From: Aureimonas glaciei
GTDB taxonomy: Bacteria; Pseudomonadota; Alphaproteobacteria; Rhizobiales; Rhizobiaceae
Assembly (NCBI RefSeq): GCF_014643375.1
Contig: NZ_BMJJ01000006.1
Coordinates: forward strand, 124,001 to 188,000
Direction of reading: 5' to 3'
DNA length: 64,000 bases
Notes under the pieces: generated by a model
The model's input: only the letters and a program-made list of their open reading frames with translations
The model's database searches: none
What the model was told of the DNA's origin: nothing
Shown: positions 55,556 through 64,000 of the stretch, piece after piece
Layout: each line of letters opens with the position of its first letter
Position numbering within the stretch: the first letter of the stretch is position 1
Made by a program: the position numbers and the translations under genes

Positions 55556-57157
55556 CTACTTCGCGGCGTGGACGTCCGAGGCGATGGTGTACTGGTCGAC
55601 GCGCGGCTCGTAGGTGAGCCCCTTCTTCACGGCCCAGACCGTCTGCTCGTAATGCAGCGGGATGATGCCGTAGTCGTCGAGAACCAGTTGCTCGGCCTGC
55701 TTCAGGAGGTCCTCGCGCTTGGCGTCGTCGATGGTGGACATCGCTTCCTTCAAGAGCTTGTCCATCTCGGGATTGGAATAGCGTCCCGCGTTGGTCGGGC
55801 CGGTGCCCGCCGCCTTGTCATAGGTGGCGACCAGCGACTTCAGCGGCGAGGACATCTCGCCCGAGGAGGCGCTCCAGCCGGCGAGATACATCGGGAAGTC
55901 GAGCTTGTTGCGGCGGGAGAAGAACTGGCTCGCCGTCTGCGCGTCGACATTGGTCTTGATCCCGATGCGCGCCAGCATCTGCGCCACGGCCTGGGCGACC
56001 TGGGCGTCGTTGATGTAGCGATCGTTCGGCGTGCCGAGCGTGATCTCGAACCCATCGGGATAGCCGGCCTCGGTCAGAAGCGCCTTGGCCTTTTCGGCGT
56101 CGTACTGGTCGACGGCGCGGCCATTGGTGCCGAACATCGGCGGCGGCAGAAGTTCGCCGGCGGCTTGGGCATAGCCGCCCATGATGCGCTCGACGATGGC
56201 CTCGCGGTTGACGGCGAGCGAGATCGCCTGGCGCACCTTCTTGTCGAGCAGCGGGTTCTTGCCGTCGGTGCCGTTGATGTTTGGGGCCTCGCCGTCCTGA
56301 TCCATGGCGAGATAGATGATGCGGTTGGAGAGCGCGTCGACGACGCTGTAGCCGCCGTCCTCGATGCGCTTCAGGTCCTGGATCGGCGGCGACTCGATCA
56401 TGTCGACGTCGCCCGACAGGAGGGCGGCGACACGCGGGCCGTCGCTGGTGATCGGCCGGAGCGTCACCTTGTCCCAGTCGGGCTGCTCGCCCCAGTAGCC
56501 CTCGTTGCGGGTCAGGATCATCTGGCTGCCGCGCACGAAGCTTTCCAGCTTGTAGGGGCCGGTTCCGACCGTCACCTCGGGGGAGTTGAAGGCGGCGGAC
56601 TGCGGCACGGTGCCCATGCCCTCGCACTGGCCGCCCGGCTTGTAGGTTACGCTCGCTTCGGCGCCGGCGGCATCGGCCGAGAGGATCGGCAGGTTGGCGA
56701 CGTCGGTCGGCAGCAGCGGGTTGGGGCCGACGGTCTTGATCAGCACGGCCTTGTCGCCGTCCGCCGTCACGTCGGCGATGGCGCCGGTGTAGATGGTGAA
56801 GGAGGAGGGCGAGTTCTCGACCAGCGGCACGCGGCAATAGGTGTAGATCACGTCGCGCGCCGAGAAGGTGCTGCCGTTCTGGAACTTGACGCCCTCGCGC
56901 AGGGTGAAGCGCCAAGTCGTGTCGTCGACCGCCTCCCACGCCGTCGCCAGGGCCGGAGTGACCTTCTGCTGCGGATCCTGGTCGGTCAGTCCCTCGAAGA
57001 TGTTGAGGAGGACCTGGGTGTTTGTGGAGAGCTGATGGAACTGCGGGTCCATCGAGGTCGCCTCGGACTTCAGGCCGACCGACAGGTCCGCCGCCTGGGC
57101 GGCTCCCGACAAAGCTGTGCCGGCGACGAGGCAGGCGAGGAAGGCACGTGATGTCAT
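55556..57157 (-). CDS. Periplasmic peptide-binding protein (DppA/OppA family)
   Basis: A 533-residue solute-binding protein of family 5. The signal peptide (residues about 1-22, ending GAAQA before ADLS) follows the start MTSRAFLACL at 57157, which has GGAG upstream; an ATG four codons earlier is part of that site. 'TSMDPQFHQLSTNTQVLLNIFEGLTDQDPQQKVTPALATAWEAVDDTTWRF' is the typical N-terminal domain. It heads the importer operon and diverges from the LysR gene. Ligand is probably a di/oligopeptide or N-acyl amino acid, given the M20 enzymes in the operon. Confidence 0.88.
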   Translation of the reverse strand: MTSRAFLACLVAGTALSGAAQAADLSVGLKSEATSMDPQFHQLSTNTQVLLNIFEGLTDQDPQQKVTPALATAWEAVDDTTWRFTLREGVKFQNGSTFSARDVIYTYCRVPLVENSPSSFTIYTGAIADVTADGDKAVLIKTVGPNPLLPTDVANLPILSADAAGAEASVTYKPGGQCEGMGTVPQSAAFNSPEVTVGTGPYKLESFVRGSQMILTRNEGYWGEQPDWDKVTLRPITSDGPRVAALLSGDVDMIESPPIQDLKRIEDGGYSVVDALSNRIIYLAMDQDGEAPNINGTDGKNPLLDKKVRQAISLAVNREAIVERIMGGYAQAAGELLPPPMFGTNGRAVDQYDAEKAKALLTEAGYPDGFEITLGTPNDRYINDAQVAQAVAQMLARIGIKTNVDAQTASQFFSRRNKLDFPMYLAGWSASSGEMSSPLKSLVATYDKAAGTGPTNAGRYSNPEMDKLLKEAMSTIDDAKREDLLKQAEQLVLDDYGIIPLHYEQTVWAVKKGLTYEPRVDQYTIASDVHAAK

Positions 57158-57294
57158 GTTGGTCTCCATCGACGATACGCGGATTGCGACGCCGACCGGC
57201 GCCTGACTGCCGAACGGATCCGGCTGTTGGCAGGGAGGCTATTATGCTGTAATTGAATTTGAAAGCGAAAAGTATATACATTAACCGCATAGAT
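57158..57294. promoter_or_regulatory. A/T-rich divergent promoter region between peptide importer and LysR gene
   Basis: This 137-bp gap is notably A/T-rich from 57240 on. On the plus strand TTGAAT (57253-57258) and TATACA (57275-57280) are 16 bases apart, a reasonable sigma-70 promoter for the LysR gene. On the minus strand CATAAT lies at about 57240-57245 facing the importer. Such an arrangement fits LysR control of the divergent operon. No exact operator is assigned. Confidence 0.45.
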
Positions 57295-58221
57295 ATGCCT
57301 GAAAAACAATCAGCCTCCCAGACTGATCCACGCCGCACCGGGTTCACGCTTCGTGAGCTCGAGGTGCTGCGCGCGCTGGTGGAGACGGGCAAGACGACGG
57401 TCGCGGCGCAGCGGCTCGGCCTGTCGCAATCGGCCGTGAGCCGCGCTCTGGCCGAGCTGGAGGCGGCGCTCGGACGGCAGCTTTTCGATCGTGTCGGTGG
57501 CCGGCTGGTGCCCAATTCGGACGCATTGGCCGTCAACGACGAGCTCGGGCCGATCTTTGCGGCGCTTGCCCGCATCGTCGACCGCTCGACCGCAGGCAGC
57601 GGCTCGCACACCGGCGCGCTGCGCATCGCCGCGCCGCCGACGATCGCCCATCGCTTCCTGCCGCCGATCGTCGCGCGCTTCACCAAGGCCAATCCGCAGC
57701 TGGAAATCGTGTTCGAGGTTCTGTCGAGCGACGTGCTCGTCACCAACATCGCCGAGGACCGCCACGACATCGGCCTGACCGACACCGCCGTCACGCACGA
57801 CAGCGTCCGCAGCGATCTTCTGGTCGCGACCGAGGCGATCTGCGCGCTGCCGAGCCGCCATCCCCTGGCCGAGCGCGAAGTCATCCGGCCGCAGGATCTG
57901 GAGGGCCAGCCCTTCGTCGCCCTGACGCGGCGCCACTCCGGGCGGACGCAGATCGACCGCTTCTTCGATAGGGTCGGCGTCCGCCGGCATCTCGTGATCG
58001 AGACGGCGACGGCCGTCTCTGCCGCCGAATTCGTGCGCGAGGGCCTCGGCGTCGCGCTGCTCAATCCGTTCCCGATCGTGCACCAGCTGGGCAGCGGCAT
58101 CGTCGTCCGCCCCTTCGAGCCGGGTATTCCCCACCGCACCTGCTTCCTTTCGCCGGCCAGTCGCCCCCTGTCGCTGGCCGCGGCGGACTTCATGGCCATG
58201 GTGCGCAAGAGCCTCACCTGA
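57295..58221 (+). CDS. LysR-family transcriptional regulator
   Basis: A 308-residue LysR protein: helix-turn-helix at residues about 15-60 ('FTLRELEVLRALVETGKTTVAAQRLGLSQSAVSRALAELEAALG'), then a type 2 periplasmic-fold effector domain ('LRIAAPPTIAHRFLPPIVARF'). The frame can be extended to a TTG at 57253, but that overlaps the candidate promoter, so the ATG at 57295 is preferred. It probably regulates the divergent peptide importer and perhaps the deacetylase gene 54 bases downstream. Confidence 0.85.
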   Translation: MPEKQSASQTDPRRTGFTLRELEVLRALVETGKTTVAAQRLGLSQSAVSRALAELEAALGRQLFDRVGGRLVPNSDALAVNDELGPIFAALARIVDRSTAGSGSHTGALRIAAPPTIAHRFLPPIVARFTKANPQLEIVFEVLSSDVLVTNIAEDRHDIGLTDTAVTHDSVRSDLLVATEAICALPSRHPLAEREVIRPQDLEGQPFVALTRRHSGRTQIDRFFDRVGVRRHLVIETATAVSAAEFVREGLGVALLNPFPIVHQLGSGIVVRPFEPGIPHRTCFLSPASRPLSLAAADFMAMVRKSLT

Positions 58222-58275
58222 CCGCCTTCCATGCCCCGCCTTCTCCCGAACGGCGGGCCGTCCCGGAGTTTTCCG

Positions 58276-59478
58276 ATGCATCCCCAGTCGACCCCCGACA
58301 TCCTGAAGCGCCTCGTCGGCTTCGATACCACCAGCCGCGGCTCCAACCTCGCCCTCATCGCCTACGTCGAGGCCTATCTCGGCGAGCTCGGCGTCGCCAG
58401 CGAGCGCGTCTATGACGCCACCGGCGAGAAGGCCAATCTCTGGGCGACGATCGGGCCCGCGGACGTCCCGGGCATCGTCCTCTCCGGCCACACGGACGTC
58501 GTGCCGGTCGACGGCCAGGACTGGGCGAGCGATCCGTTCGACCTGACCGAGCGGGACGGGCGCCTCTATGGCCGCGGCGCCTGCGACATGAAGGGGTTTC
58601 TCGCCTGCGCCCTCGCCGCCGTGCCGTCGATGCTGGCGGCCGACCTGAAGCAGCCGATCCACTTGGCCCTGTCCTATGACGAAGAGGTCGGCTGCGTCGG
58701 CGTCATCGGCCTGCTGGAAGCGCTGAAAGGGCGGCCGGTGACGCCGCGCTACTGCGTCGTCGGCGAGCCGACGTCGATGGAAGTGGTCGTCGCCCACAAG
58801 GCCAAGCGCTCGGTGCGCGTCACGGTCACCGGCCGGGCCTGCCACTCCTCGCTGGCGCCGCAGGGGGTCAATGCCGTGGAATACGCGGCTCTGTTGATCG
58901 CCCGGCTGCGGACGATCGGCACCCGCCTGGGCGAGCAGGGCCGACAGGACGCCGCCTATGACATCCCTTTCAGTACGGCCCATACCGGCTGGATGAAAGG
59001 TGGCACGGCGTTGAACATCGTGCCGGACGCCTGCCAGTTCGAGTTCGAGTTCCGCGTCATGCCCGGTGAGGATCCCGATGCGCTCGTCGCCGAGATCGCG
59101 GCCTATGCGCGCGACGTGCTCGAGCCGGAGATGCGGGCGATCGCGCCGGAAGCCGGGATCGCGCTCGACGTCTTCGCCGCCGTGCCGGGGATTGAGACGG
59201 CGCCCGAGAGCGAACTCGTCAAGCTGGCCCAGCGCTTCGCCGGCAGCAACGGCTTCGCCAAGGTCGCCTACGGCACGGAGGCGGGCCGGTTCAAGGAGAT
59301 CCTCGGCATCGAGACCGTGATCTGCGGCCCCGGCCGCATCTCCGAGGCGCACCGTCCCGACGAGTATGTGGAATTGGCCCAGCTGCAGCGCTGCGACGCC
59401 TTCATCGCCGATCTGATCGGCTGGGCGGCGCAGCCCAAGCTGAGCGCCGACACCGAGCGGGCGCGCCTTTTTGCGTGA
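58276..59478 (+). CDS. argE: Acetylornithine deacetylase-type M20 hydrolase
   Basis: A 400-residue M20A enzyme with 'LSGHTDVVPVDGQDWASDPFDLTERDGRLYGRGACDMKGFLACAL' and 'SYDEEVGCVGVIGLLEAL' metal and catalytic motifs, and the ArgE-typical C-terminal 'GTEAGRFKEILGIETVICGPG'. It hydrolyses N-acetylornithine or related N-acyl amino acids. The location beside a LysR gene and peptide importers suggests a catabolic N-acyl amino acid hydrolase rather than the arginine-biosynthesis copy. The start MHPQSTPD is preferred; upstream frame contains low-quality sequence. Confidence 0.83.
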   Translation: MHPQSTPDILKRLVGFDTTSRGSNLALIAYVEAYLGELGVASERVYDATGEKANLWATIGPADVPGIVLSGHTDVVPVDGQDWASDPFDLTERDGRLYGRGACDMKGFLACALAAVPSMLAADLKQPIHLALSYDEEVGCVGVIGLLEALKGRPVTPRYCVVGEPTSMEVVVAHKAKRSVRVTVTGRACHSSLAPQGVNAVEYAALLIARLRTIGTRLGEQGRQDAAYDIPFSTAHTGWMKGGTALNIVPDACQFEFEFRVMPGEDPDALVAEIAAYARDVLEPEMRAIAPEAGIALDVFAAVPGIETAPESELVKLAQRFAGSNGFAKVAYGTEAGRFKEILGIETVICGPGRISEAHRPDEYVELAQLQRCDAFIADLIGWAAQPKLSADTERARLFA

Positions 59479-59640
59479 GCCGCCGCCCGGACCGGCGGCC
59501 AGGGCGCTGGGATCCCGGAGCCGGCCTTCGGCGGGATCTGCGACAGGGGACGCGCTGGAACCCACGGGCGCCTCCGCGTTCAACCGCACTCCGCGCTGTT
59601 CGCGCGGTCCGCACCAAGCCTTCGGGCGTGGTGTGGCGTT

Positions 59641-60402
59641 TTGAGCGCCGGTGCCGTCGCCGCCTTTCTCTTGGTCGCCGGCCTTTCTGCCTATGTCCAG
59701 ACGCTGACCGGTTTCGCCTTCGGCCTCCTCGTCATGGGCGCCGTCGGGCTGACGGGGATCCTGCCGCTGCCCGAGGCCGCGGTCGTCGTCTCCGTGCTGA
59801 CGCTGGTCAATGCCGGGCAGATGGTGGCCAAGGGCTGGTCCGACATCCGGCGCCGCGAGCTCCTGGTGATCATCGCGGCGAGCCTGCCGATGACGATCGT
59901 CGGCTACGCGGTGCTGGCGCATCTGGCCGCGGGCGGGATCGATGGGCTGCGCATCCTACTGGGCGTCGTGATCCTCGTCTCCGCTTTGCAGCTGCTGAAG
60001 CCGCCGGCAAAGGACAAGCGGCCCTCCGGCGTGCCGGCGACGCTGTTCTTCGGGGCGCTGTCGGGGCTGATGGGCGGCCTGTTTTCGACCAGCGGTCCGC
60101 CGCTGGTCTACCATCTCTACCGCCAGCCCCTGCCGATGGCGGCGATCCGCGAGACGCTGGTCGCGGTCTTCGCCCTCAACGCGCTCCTGCGCCTCGGCAT
60201 GGTCGCGGCGGCGGGAGACTTCCCCGCCGTGGCCTACTGGCCGGCCTTGCTGGCCATCCCGGCCGTCATTTGCGGCACGACGCTGGCTCGCCGGCTGCCG
60301 CCGCCGCTGTCGCCCACCGCCATACGCCTTGCGGTCTTCGTTCTGCTCTGCCTGTCCGGCCTGTCGCTGGCGCTCCCGTCCCTGGGCAAGCTCTTGGCCT
60401 GA
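59641..60402 (+). CDS. TSUP-family (TauE/SafE/YfcA-like) membrane transporter
   Basis: A 253-residue protein with eight hydrophobic segments and the TSUP hallmark glycines and prolines: 'YVQTLTGFAFGLLVMGAVGLTG' near the N-terminus and 'GLMGGLFSTSGPPLVYHLYRQPL' in the second half. The family moves sulfur-containing or organic anions. It uses a TTG start at 59641 with only a weak upstream site, so the start is uncertain; no in-frame ATG or GTG gives a complete first segment. It converges on the dual ATPase gene. Confidence 0.8.
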   Translation: MSAGAVAAFLLVAGLSAYVQTLTGFAFGLLVMGAVGLTGILPLPEAAVVVSVLTLVNAGQMVAKGWSDIRRRELLVIIAASLPMTIVGYAVLAHLAAGGIDGLRILLGVVILVSALQLLKPPAKDKRPSGVPATLFFGALSGLMGGLFSTSGPPLVYHLYRQPLPMAAIRETLVAVFALNALLRLGMVAAAGDFPAVAYWPALLAIPAVICGTTLARRLPPPLSPTAIRLAVFVLLCLSGLSLALPSLGKLLA

Positions 60403-60426
60403 AACACCCCGCCAGCAGGAGCGCCA

Positions 60427-62154
60427 TCAGCCGGCCGCGACGGCCGGGCGATGGCGAAACGCCTCGGGCATCAGGTCGAGGAGGTGCTTCGTATAGGCAT
60501 CCTGCGGCCGCTCGAAGAGATCCTCCGTCGCCGCGATCTCGAGGATCTTCCCGCCGCGCATCACCGCCACCCGGTCGCACATCTGCCGGATCACCGGCAG
60601 GTCGTGGCTGATGAACAGCATGGTGAGGCCGAGTTCGTCCTGCAGGTCCTTCAAGAGGTTCAGCACCTGCGCCTGGATCGACACGTCGAGCGCCGAGGTC
60701 GGCTCGTCGCAGACGAGGAAGCGCGGCCGCGTCGCCAGCGCCCGGGCGATCGAGATGCGCTGGCGCTGGCCGCCTGAAAACTCATGCGGATATTTTTGCG
60801 CCGCCCTGGCGCCGAGGCCGACATGGTCGAGAAGGTCGGCGACGATGGCGCGGACTTCGGCCTCCGACCCGGCGAGTTTGTGGAAGCGGATCGGCTCGGC
60901 GATGATGTCGCGCACCTTCATCCGCGGGTTCACCGAGGAAAAGGGATCCTGAAAAATCATCTGCATCTGGCGCCGGTAGCGGTTCAGCTCGGCGCGTTTG
61001 CGGATCGCCGTCAGCTCGGCGCCGACGAAGTGGATCTCGCCGCCGGTCGGCCGGTAGATGCCGGTGATCAGCCGAGCGATCGTCGACTTGCCCGATCCCG
61101 ACTCGCCGACGAGGCCAAAGGTCTCGCCGCGCCGGATGGCGAAGGACACGCCGTCGACGGCCTTCACCTCGCTCCTGCCACCCCCGAAAAGGCCGCCGGT
61201 GCGAAACACCATGGACAGGTCGCGGACGTCGAGGAGCGGGCCGTCGAAGTCGGCATAGTCGCGCTGGCCGCCGAGCCAGTGCGTCTTGAGGTCCAGGGTT
61301 TTGCGCGGTCCCGCGGCTTCGATGTGCTCGACGAGCGGAAAGCGATGCAGCTTCACGTCCGAGCGCGGCACCGCCGAGATCAGGCTGCGCGTATAGGGAT
61401 GATCAGGGTTGTTCAGGATCTTGGCCGTCGGGCCGGTTTCGACCACCTCGCCGCGATACATCACCGCGACGCGGTCGGCGATCTCGGCGATCACCCCCAT
61501 GTCGTGGGTGATGATCATCATGCCGACGCCGGTATCGCGGACGAGGGCGCGCAGGAGATCGAGGATCTGCGCCTGGATCGACACGTCGAGCGCCGTCGTC
61601 GGCTCGTCGGCGATGATCACGTCGGGTTCGGCGCAGAGGGCGAGGGCGATGACGACGCGCTGGCGCATGCCGCCGGAGAACTGGTGCGGGAAATGCTTGA
61701 TGCGCGTCTCGGGATCGGGAATGCCGACGCGGCGGATCAGGTCGACAGCCCGCCGCATCGCTTCCGCCTCGCCGACGGGGAGGTGAGTGCGGATGGTGGT
61801 GACGAGCTGCTCGGCGACGCTGCGCAGCGGGTCGAGCGAGGTCATCGGGTCCTGGAAGATCATCGCGATCTTGGCGCCGCGCAGGCGCCGCATCGGCTCG
61901 TCGTCGAGATCGTCGATGCGCTGGCCTTCCAGCGTCACCGTGCCGCCGGCAATGCGGCCCGGCCGCTCCAAGAGGCCCATCGCGGCATTGCCGATGGTCG
62001 ACTTGCCGGCGCCGGATTCGCCAACGACGCCGAGGATTTCGCCGGCCCTCAGCTGCAGGGTGATGCTCTTGGCCGCGACCACGGTGCCGCGGCGCGAGGG
62101 GAACTCGACGCGCAGGCCGTCGATGTCGAGGAGCACGGTGGCGGGTTCTGTCAT
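60427..62154 (-). CDS. Peptide ABC transporter fused ATPase (two DppD/DppF-type domains)
   Basis: A 575-residue protein with two complete ATPase domains. Domain 1: Walker A '[13 protein letters not shown]', signature '[15 protein letters not shown]', Walker B '[18 protein letters not shown]'. Domain 2: '[13 protein letters not shown]', '[15 protein letters not shown]', '[18 protein letters not shown]'. This is the GsiA/YejF-like layout, distinct from the two separate ATPases of the importer at 51-57 kb. It serves the two permeases upstream. Confidence 0.88.
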   Translation of the reverse strand: MTEPATVLLDIDGLRVEFPSRRGTVVAAKSITLQLRAGEILGVVGESGAGKSTIGNAAMGLLERPGRIAGGTVTLEGQRIDDLDDEPMRRLRGAKIAMIFQDPMTSLDPLRSVAEQLVTTIRTHLPVGEAEAMRRAVDLIRRVGIPDPETRIKHFPHQFSGGMRQRVVIALALCAEPDVIIADEPTTALDVSIQAQILDLLRALVRDTGVGMMIITHDMGVIAEIADRVAVMYRGEVVETGPTAKILNNPDHPYTRSLISAVPRSDVKLHRFPLVEHIEAAGPRKTLDLKTHWLGGQRDYADFDGPLLDVRDLSMVFRTGGLFGGGRSEVKAVDGVSFAIRRGETFGLVGESGSGKSTIARLITGIYRPTGGEIHFVGAELTAIRKRAELNRYRRQMQMIFQDPFSSVNPRMKVRDIIAEPIRFHKLAGSEAEVRAIVADLLDHVGLGARAAQKYPHEFSGGQRQRISIARALATRPRFLVCDEPTSALDVSIQAQVLNLLKDLQDELGLTMLFISHDLPVIRQMCDRVAVMRGGKILEIAATEDLFERPQDAYTKHLLDLMPEAFRHRPAVAAG

Positions 62155-62162
62155 CACGGGCC

Positions 62163-63110
62163 TCAGCGCATTTTCGGATTGAGCGCGTCGCGCAGCCAAT
62201 CGCCGAGGAGGTTGATCGCCAGGACCAGGAGGACGAGGGCGATGCCCGGGAAAATGGTGATCCACCATTCGCCGGAGAACAGGAAATCGTTGCCGATGCG
62301 GATCAGCGTGCCGAGCGAGGGCGAGGTCGCGGGCACACCGACGCCGAGGAAGGAGAGCGTCGCCTCGGTGATGATGGCGAGCGCCAGCTGGATGGTGGCG
62401 ATGACCAGCACCGGGCCGACGACATTAGGCAGGATGTGGCGGAACAGGATGATCCAGCCGGGCAGGCCGATCACCTGGCCGGCCTGCACATATTCCTTCG
62501 TCCGCTCGATCATCACCGAGGAGCGCACGGTGCGGGCATATTGCACCCAGAAGGACAGGCCGATGGCGAAGACGAGGACGGTCACCGCGATCTCGTTGTG
62601 CAGGCCGCGCGGCAGGATGCCCCGCATCACGCCGTCGATCAGGAGCGCGATCAGGATGGCGGGGAAGGACAATTGCACGTCGGCGATGCGCATCAGGACG
62701 GTGTCGACCATGCCGCCGACATAGCCGGAGACGAGACCCAGGGCGATGCCGATCACCGCCGCGAACAGCACCGAGAGGAAGCCGACCGCCAGCGAGATCC
62801 GCGCGCCGTAGAGGATGGTCGAGAGGATGTCGCGGCCCTGGTCGTCGGTGCCGAGCAGGTAGGACGCCGACCCGCCCTCTTGCCAGGCCGGCGGCAGCAG
62901 CGAGTCGAACAGGTCGACCTGCGACAGGTCGAACGGATTGTGCGGCGCGACAAAGGGCGCCAGGACCGCCGCCAGCACGAAGACGAGGGTGAAGGCTGCC
63001 GACACCATGGCCAGCGGCGAATGAGTGAAGGAATGCCAGACGTCGCTGTCCGCCAGGCGCCCGCGCCAGCCGATGATCTCGGCATCCACGGCGCTCTCGA
63101 TCTCGCTCAT
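62163..63110 (-). CDS. Peptide ABC transporter permease (DppC/GsiD-like)
   Basis: A 315-residue membrane protein with 'LLGTDDQGRDILSTILYGARISLAVGF' and the coupling motif 'ERTKEYVQAGQVIGLPGWIILFRHILPN'. The start MSEIESAVD at 63110 overlaps the stop of the DppB-like gene by four bases. The upstream extension of the frame is a shadow of that gene. Confidence 0.88.
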   Translation of the reverse strand: MSEIESAVDAEIIGWRGRLADSDVWHSFTHSPLAMVSAAFTLVFVLAAVLAPFVAPHNPFDLSQVDLFDSLLPPAWQEGGSASYLLGTDDQGRDILSTILYGARISLAVGFLSVLFAAVIGIALGLVSGYVGGMVDTVLMRIADVQLSFPAILIALLIDGVMRGILPRGLHNEIAVTVLVFAIGLSFWVQYARTVRSSVMIERTKEYVQAGQVIGLPGWIILFRHILPNVVGPVLVIATIQLALAIITEATLSFLGVGVPATSPSLGTLIRIGNDFLFSGEWWITIFPGIALVLLVLAINLLGDWLRDALNPKMR

Positions 63111-64000
63111 CGCTGCACCCTCAGCCGGGGATCGACGACGAAATAGAGGATGTCGACGATGAGATTGATGATCACGAAGATCAGCGCGATCAGGAGGAGG
63201 TAGGCGGCCATCACCGGGATATCGACCTCGGCGATCGCCTGGATGAACAGGAGGCCCATGCCCGGCCACTGGAAGACGCTCTCGGTGATGATGGCGAAGG
63301 CGATGATCGAGCCGATCTGCAGGCCGATGATGGTCATCACAGGCACCAGCGTGTTCTTCAGGCCGATCGAGAAGTTGATTGTGCCGGGCTTCAGCCCGCG
63401 CGCCTTGGCGAATTTCACGAAGTCGGCGCGCAGGACTTCCAGCATCTCGGCGCGTACGAGGCGCACGATCAGGGTCATCTGAAAGATCGCCAGCGTGATC
63501 GCCGGCATGATCAGGGCTTCCAGGCCGCTGCGGGTGAGGAATCCGGTCGACCACCAGCCGAGATCGACGACCTCGCCGCGGCCGAAGGTCGGCAGCCAGC
63601 GCAGCGTCACGCCGAAGAAGAGGATAAGCAGGATGCCGATCAGGAAGGTCGGCAGCGAGATGCCGATCAGCGACAGCGTCATGAAGGCGCGGGAGAGAAA
63701 GCCGCGGCGATTGAGGGCGGTGTAGACGCCCATCGGGATGCCGATCGCCAGCGCCATCACCGCCGATACCAGGGACAGCTCGAAGGTGGCGGGAAAGCGC
63801 TCGGCGATGAGGTCGCTAACCGGCTGGCGCAGGCGGTAGGACTGGCCGAAATCGCCCTGCACCGCCTGGCCGACGAAGCGCGCGAACTGCACGACGATCG
63901 CGTCGTCGAGGCCGAGGTCCTGGCGCAACTGCAGGCGCTGTTCGGTCGTCGTGTCCTGGCCGACCATGTTGTTGACGGGATCACCGACGAAGCGGAAGAG
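63107..64000 (-). CDS. Peptide ABC transporter permease (DppB/GsiC-like), N-terminus cut by window edge
   Basis: The visible 297 residues are open to base 64000 and read 'LFRFVGDPVNNMVGQDTTTEQRLQLRQDLGL', so the true start lies beyond the window and the internal ATG at 63967 is not the start. 'RADFVKFAKARGLKPGTINFSIGLKN' is the coupling motif, and 'PGMGLLFIQAIAEVDIPVMAAYLLLIALIFVIINLIVDILYFVVDPRLR' is the classic DppB C-terminus. The cognate binding-protein gene is presumably upstream, outside the window. Confidence 0.88.
   Translation of the reverse strand, partial: LFRFVGDPVNNMVGQDTTTEQRLQLRQDLGLDDAIVVQFARFVGQAVQGDFGQSYRLRQPVSDLIAERFPATFELSLVSAVMALAIGIPMGVYTALNRRGFLSRAFMTLSLIGISLPTFLIGILLILFFGVTLRWLPTFGRGEVVDLGWWSTGFLTRSGLEALIMPAITLAIFQMTLIVRLVRAEMLEVLRADFVKFAKARGLKPGTINFSIGLKNTLVPVMTIIGLQIGSIIAFAIITESVFQWPGMGLLFIQAIAEVDIPVMAAYLLLIALIFVIINLIVDILYFVVDPRLRVQR

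Noticed and set aside
57253-57294. TTG start 14 codons upstream of the LysR ATG
   Set aside because: It would place the start inside the A/T-rich promoter; the conserved helix-turn-helix begins after the ATG at 57295.
55818-58358. 846-codon minus frame across the peptide-binding protein and LysR genes
   Set aside because: Crosses a divergent promoter region and two genes with clear families in other frames.

Overview
The window is high-GC DNA with densely packed operons, frequent 1-4 base stop/start overlaps and many GTG starts. It reads as a chromosomal (or large-replicon) catabolic region of an alphaproteobacterium, most likely Hyphomicrobiales (Rhizobium/Aurantimonas-like). This rests on gene content (DUF2291-linked ribose-type ABC operon, erythrulose-phosphate isomerase, acyl-CoA aromatic degradation) and on palindromic repeats of the type common in that group. 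No rRNA, tRNA, CRISPR array, integrase or transposase gene was seen. Family and function assignments come from reading the translated sequences, not from searches.

Layout. (1) 1-2.1 kb: a partial UPF0280 gene and a 6-hydroxynicotinate reductase-like gene behind a TTGT-N6-ACAA dyad. (2) 2.2-15.0 kb: an almost complete D-apiose utilisation locus. It holds a ribose-type ABC importer (binding protein, ATPase, permease, DUF2291 lipoprotein), D-apiose dehydrogenase, apionolactonase, apionate oxidoisomerase, 3-oxo-isoapionate kinase, a RuBisCO-like protein, an RpiB-type D-erythrulose-4-phosphate isomerase and a divergent GntR regulator. (3) 15.0-16.1 kb: a small unknown gene and a frameshifted agmatinase remnant. 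(4) 16.2-37.1 kb: aerobic CoA-dependent degradation of an aromatic acid, best matched to 2-aminobenzoate (anthranilate). It holds an FadB-like bifunctional enzyme, a fused monooxygenase/OYE reductase, thioesterase, CoA ligase, RidA-like protein, two acyl-CoA dehydrogenases, a crotonase, two oxidoreductases, a MarR regulator, and a branched-chain-type ABC importer followed by a cupin and a flavin monooxygenase. Three copies of one 20-bp dyad sit upstream of its three main transcription units. (5) 37.6-47.3 kb: amide utilisation, with an AmiC/AmiR sensor-antiterminator pair, a urea/amide-type ABC importer, a formamidase/acetamidase and a tandem-domain nitrilase-fold protein whose second domain has lost its catalytic residues. 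(6) 47.6-64 kb: an SDR, two M20 metallopeptidases with a five-gene peptide ABC importer, a LysR regulator, an acetylornithine deacetylase-type hydrolase, a TSUP exporter/permease, and the end of a second peptide ABC importer.

How it works together. The window is a series of self-contained 'importer + enzymes + dedicated regulator' modules for plant- or soil-derived small molecules: apiose from pectin and glycosides, aromatic amino acid breakdown products, short amides, and peptides or N-acyl amino acids. I found no clear defence system, secretion system or biosynthetic cluster. The most unusual elements are the regulatory dyads, the degenerate tandem nitrilase, the crotonase lacking both usual glutamates, and the RidA-like protein lacking the usual deaminase arginine.
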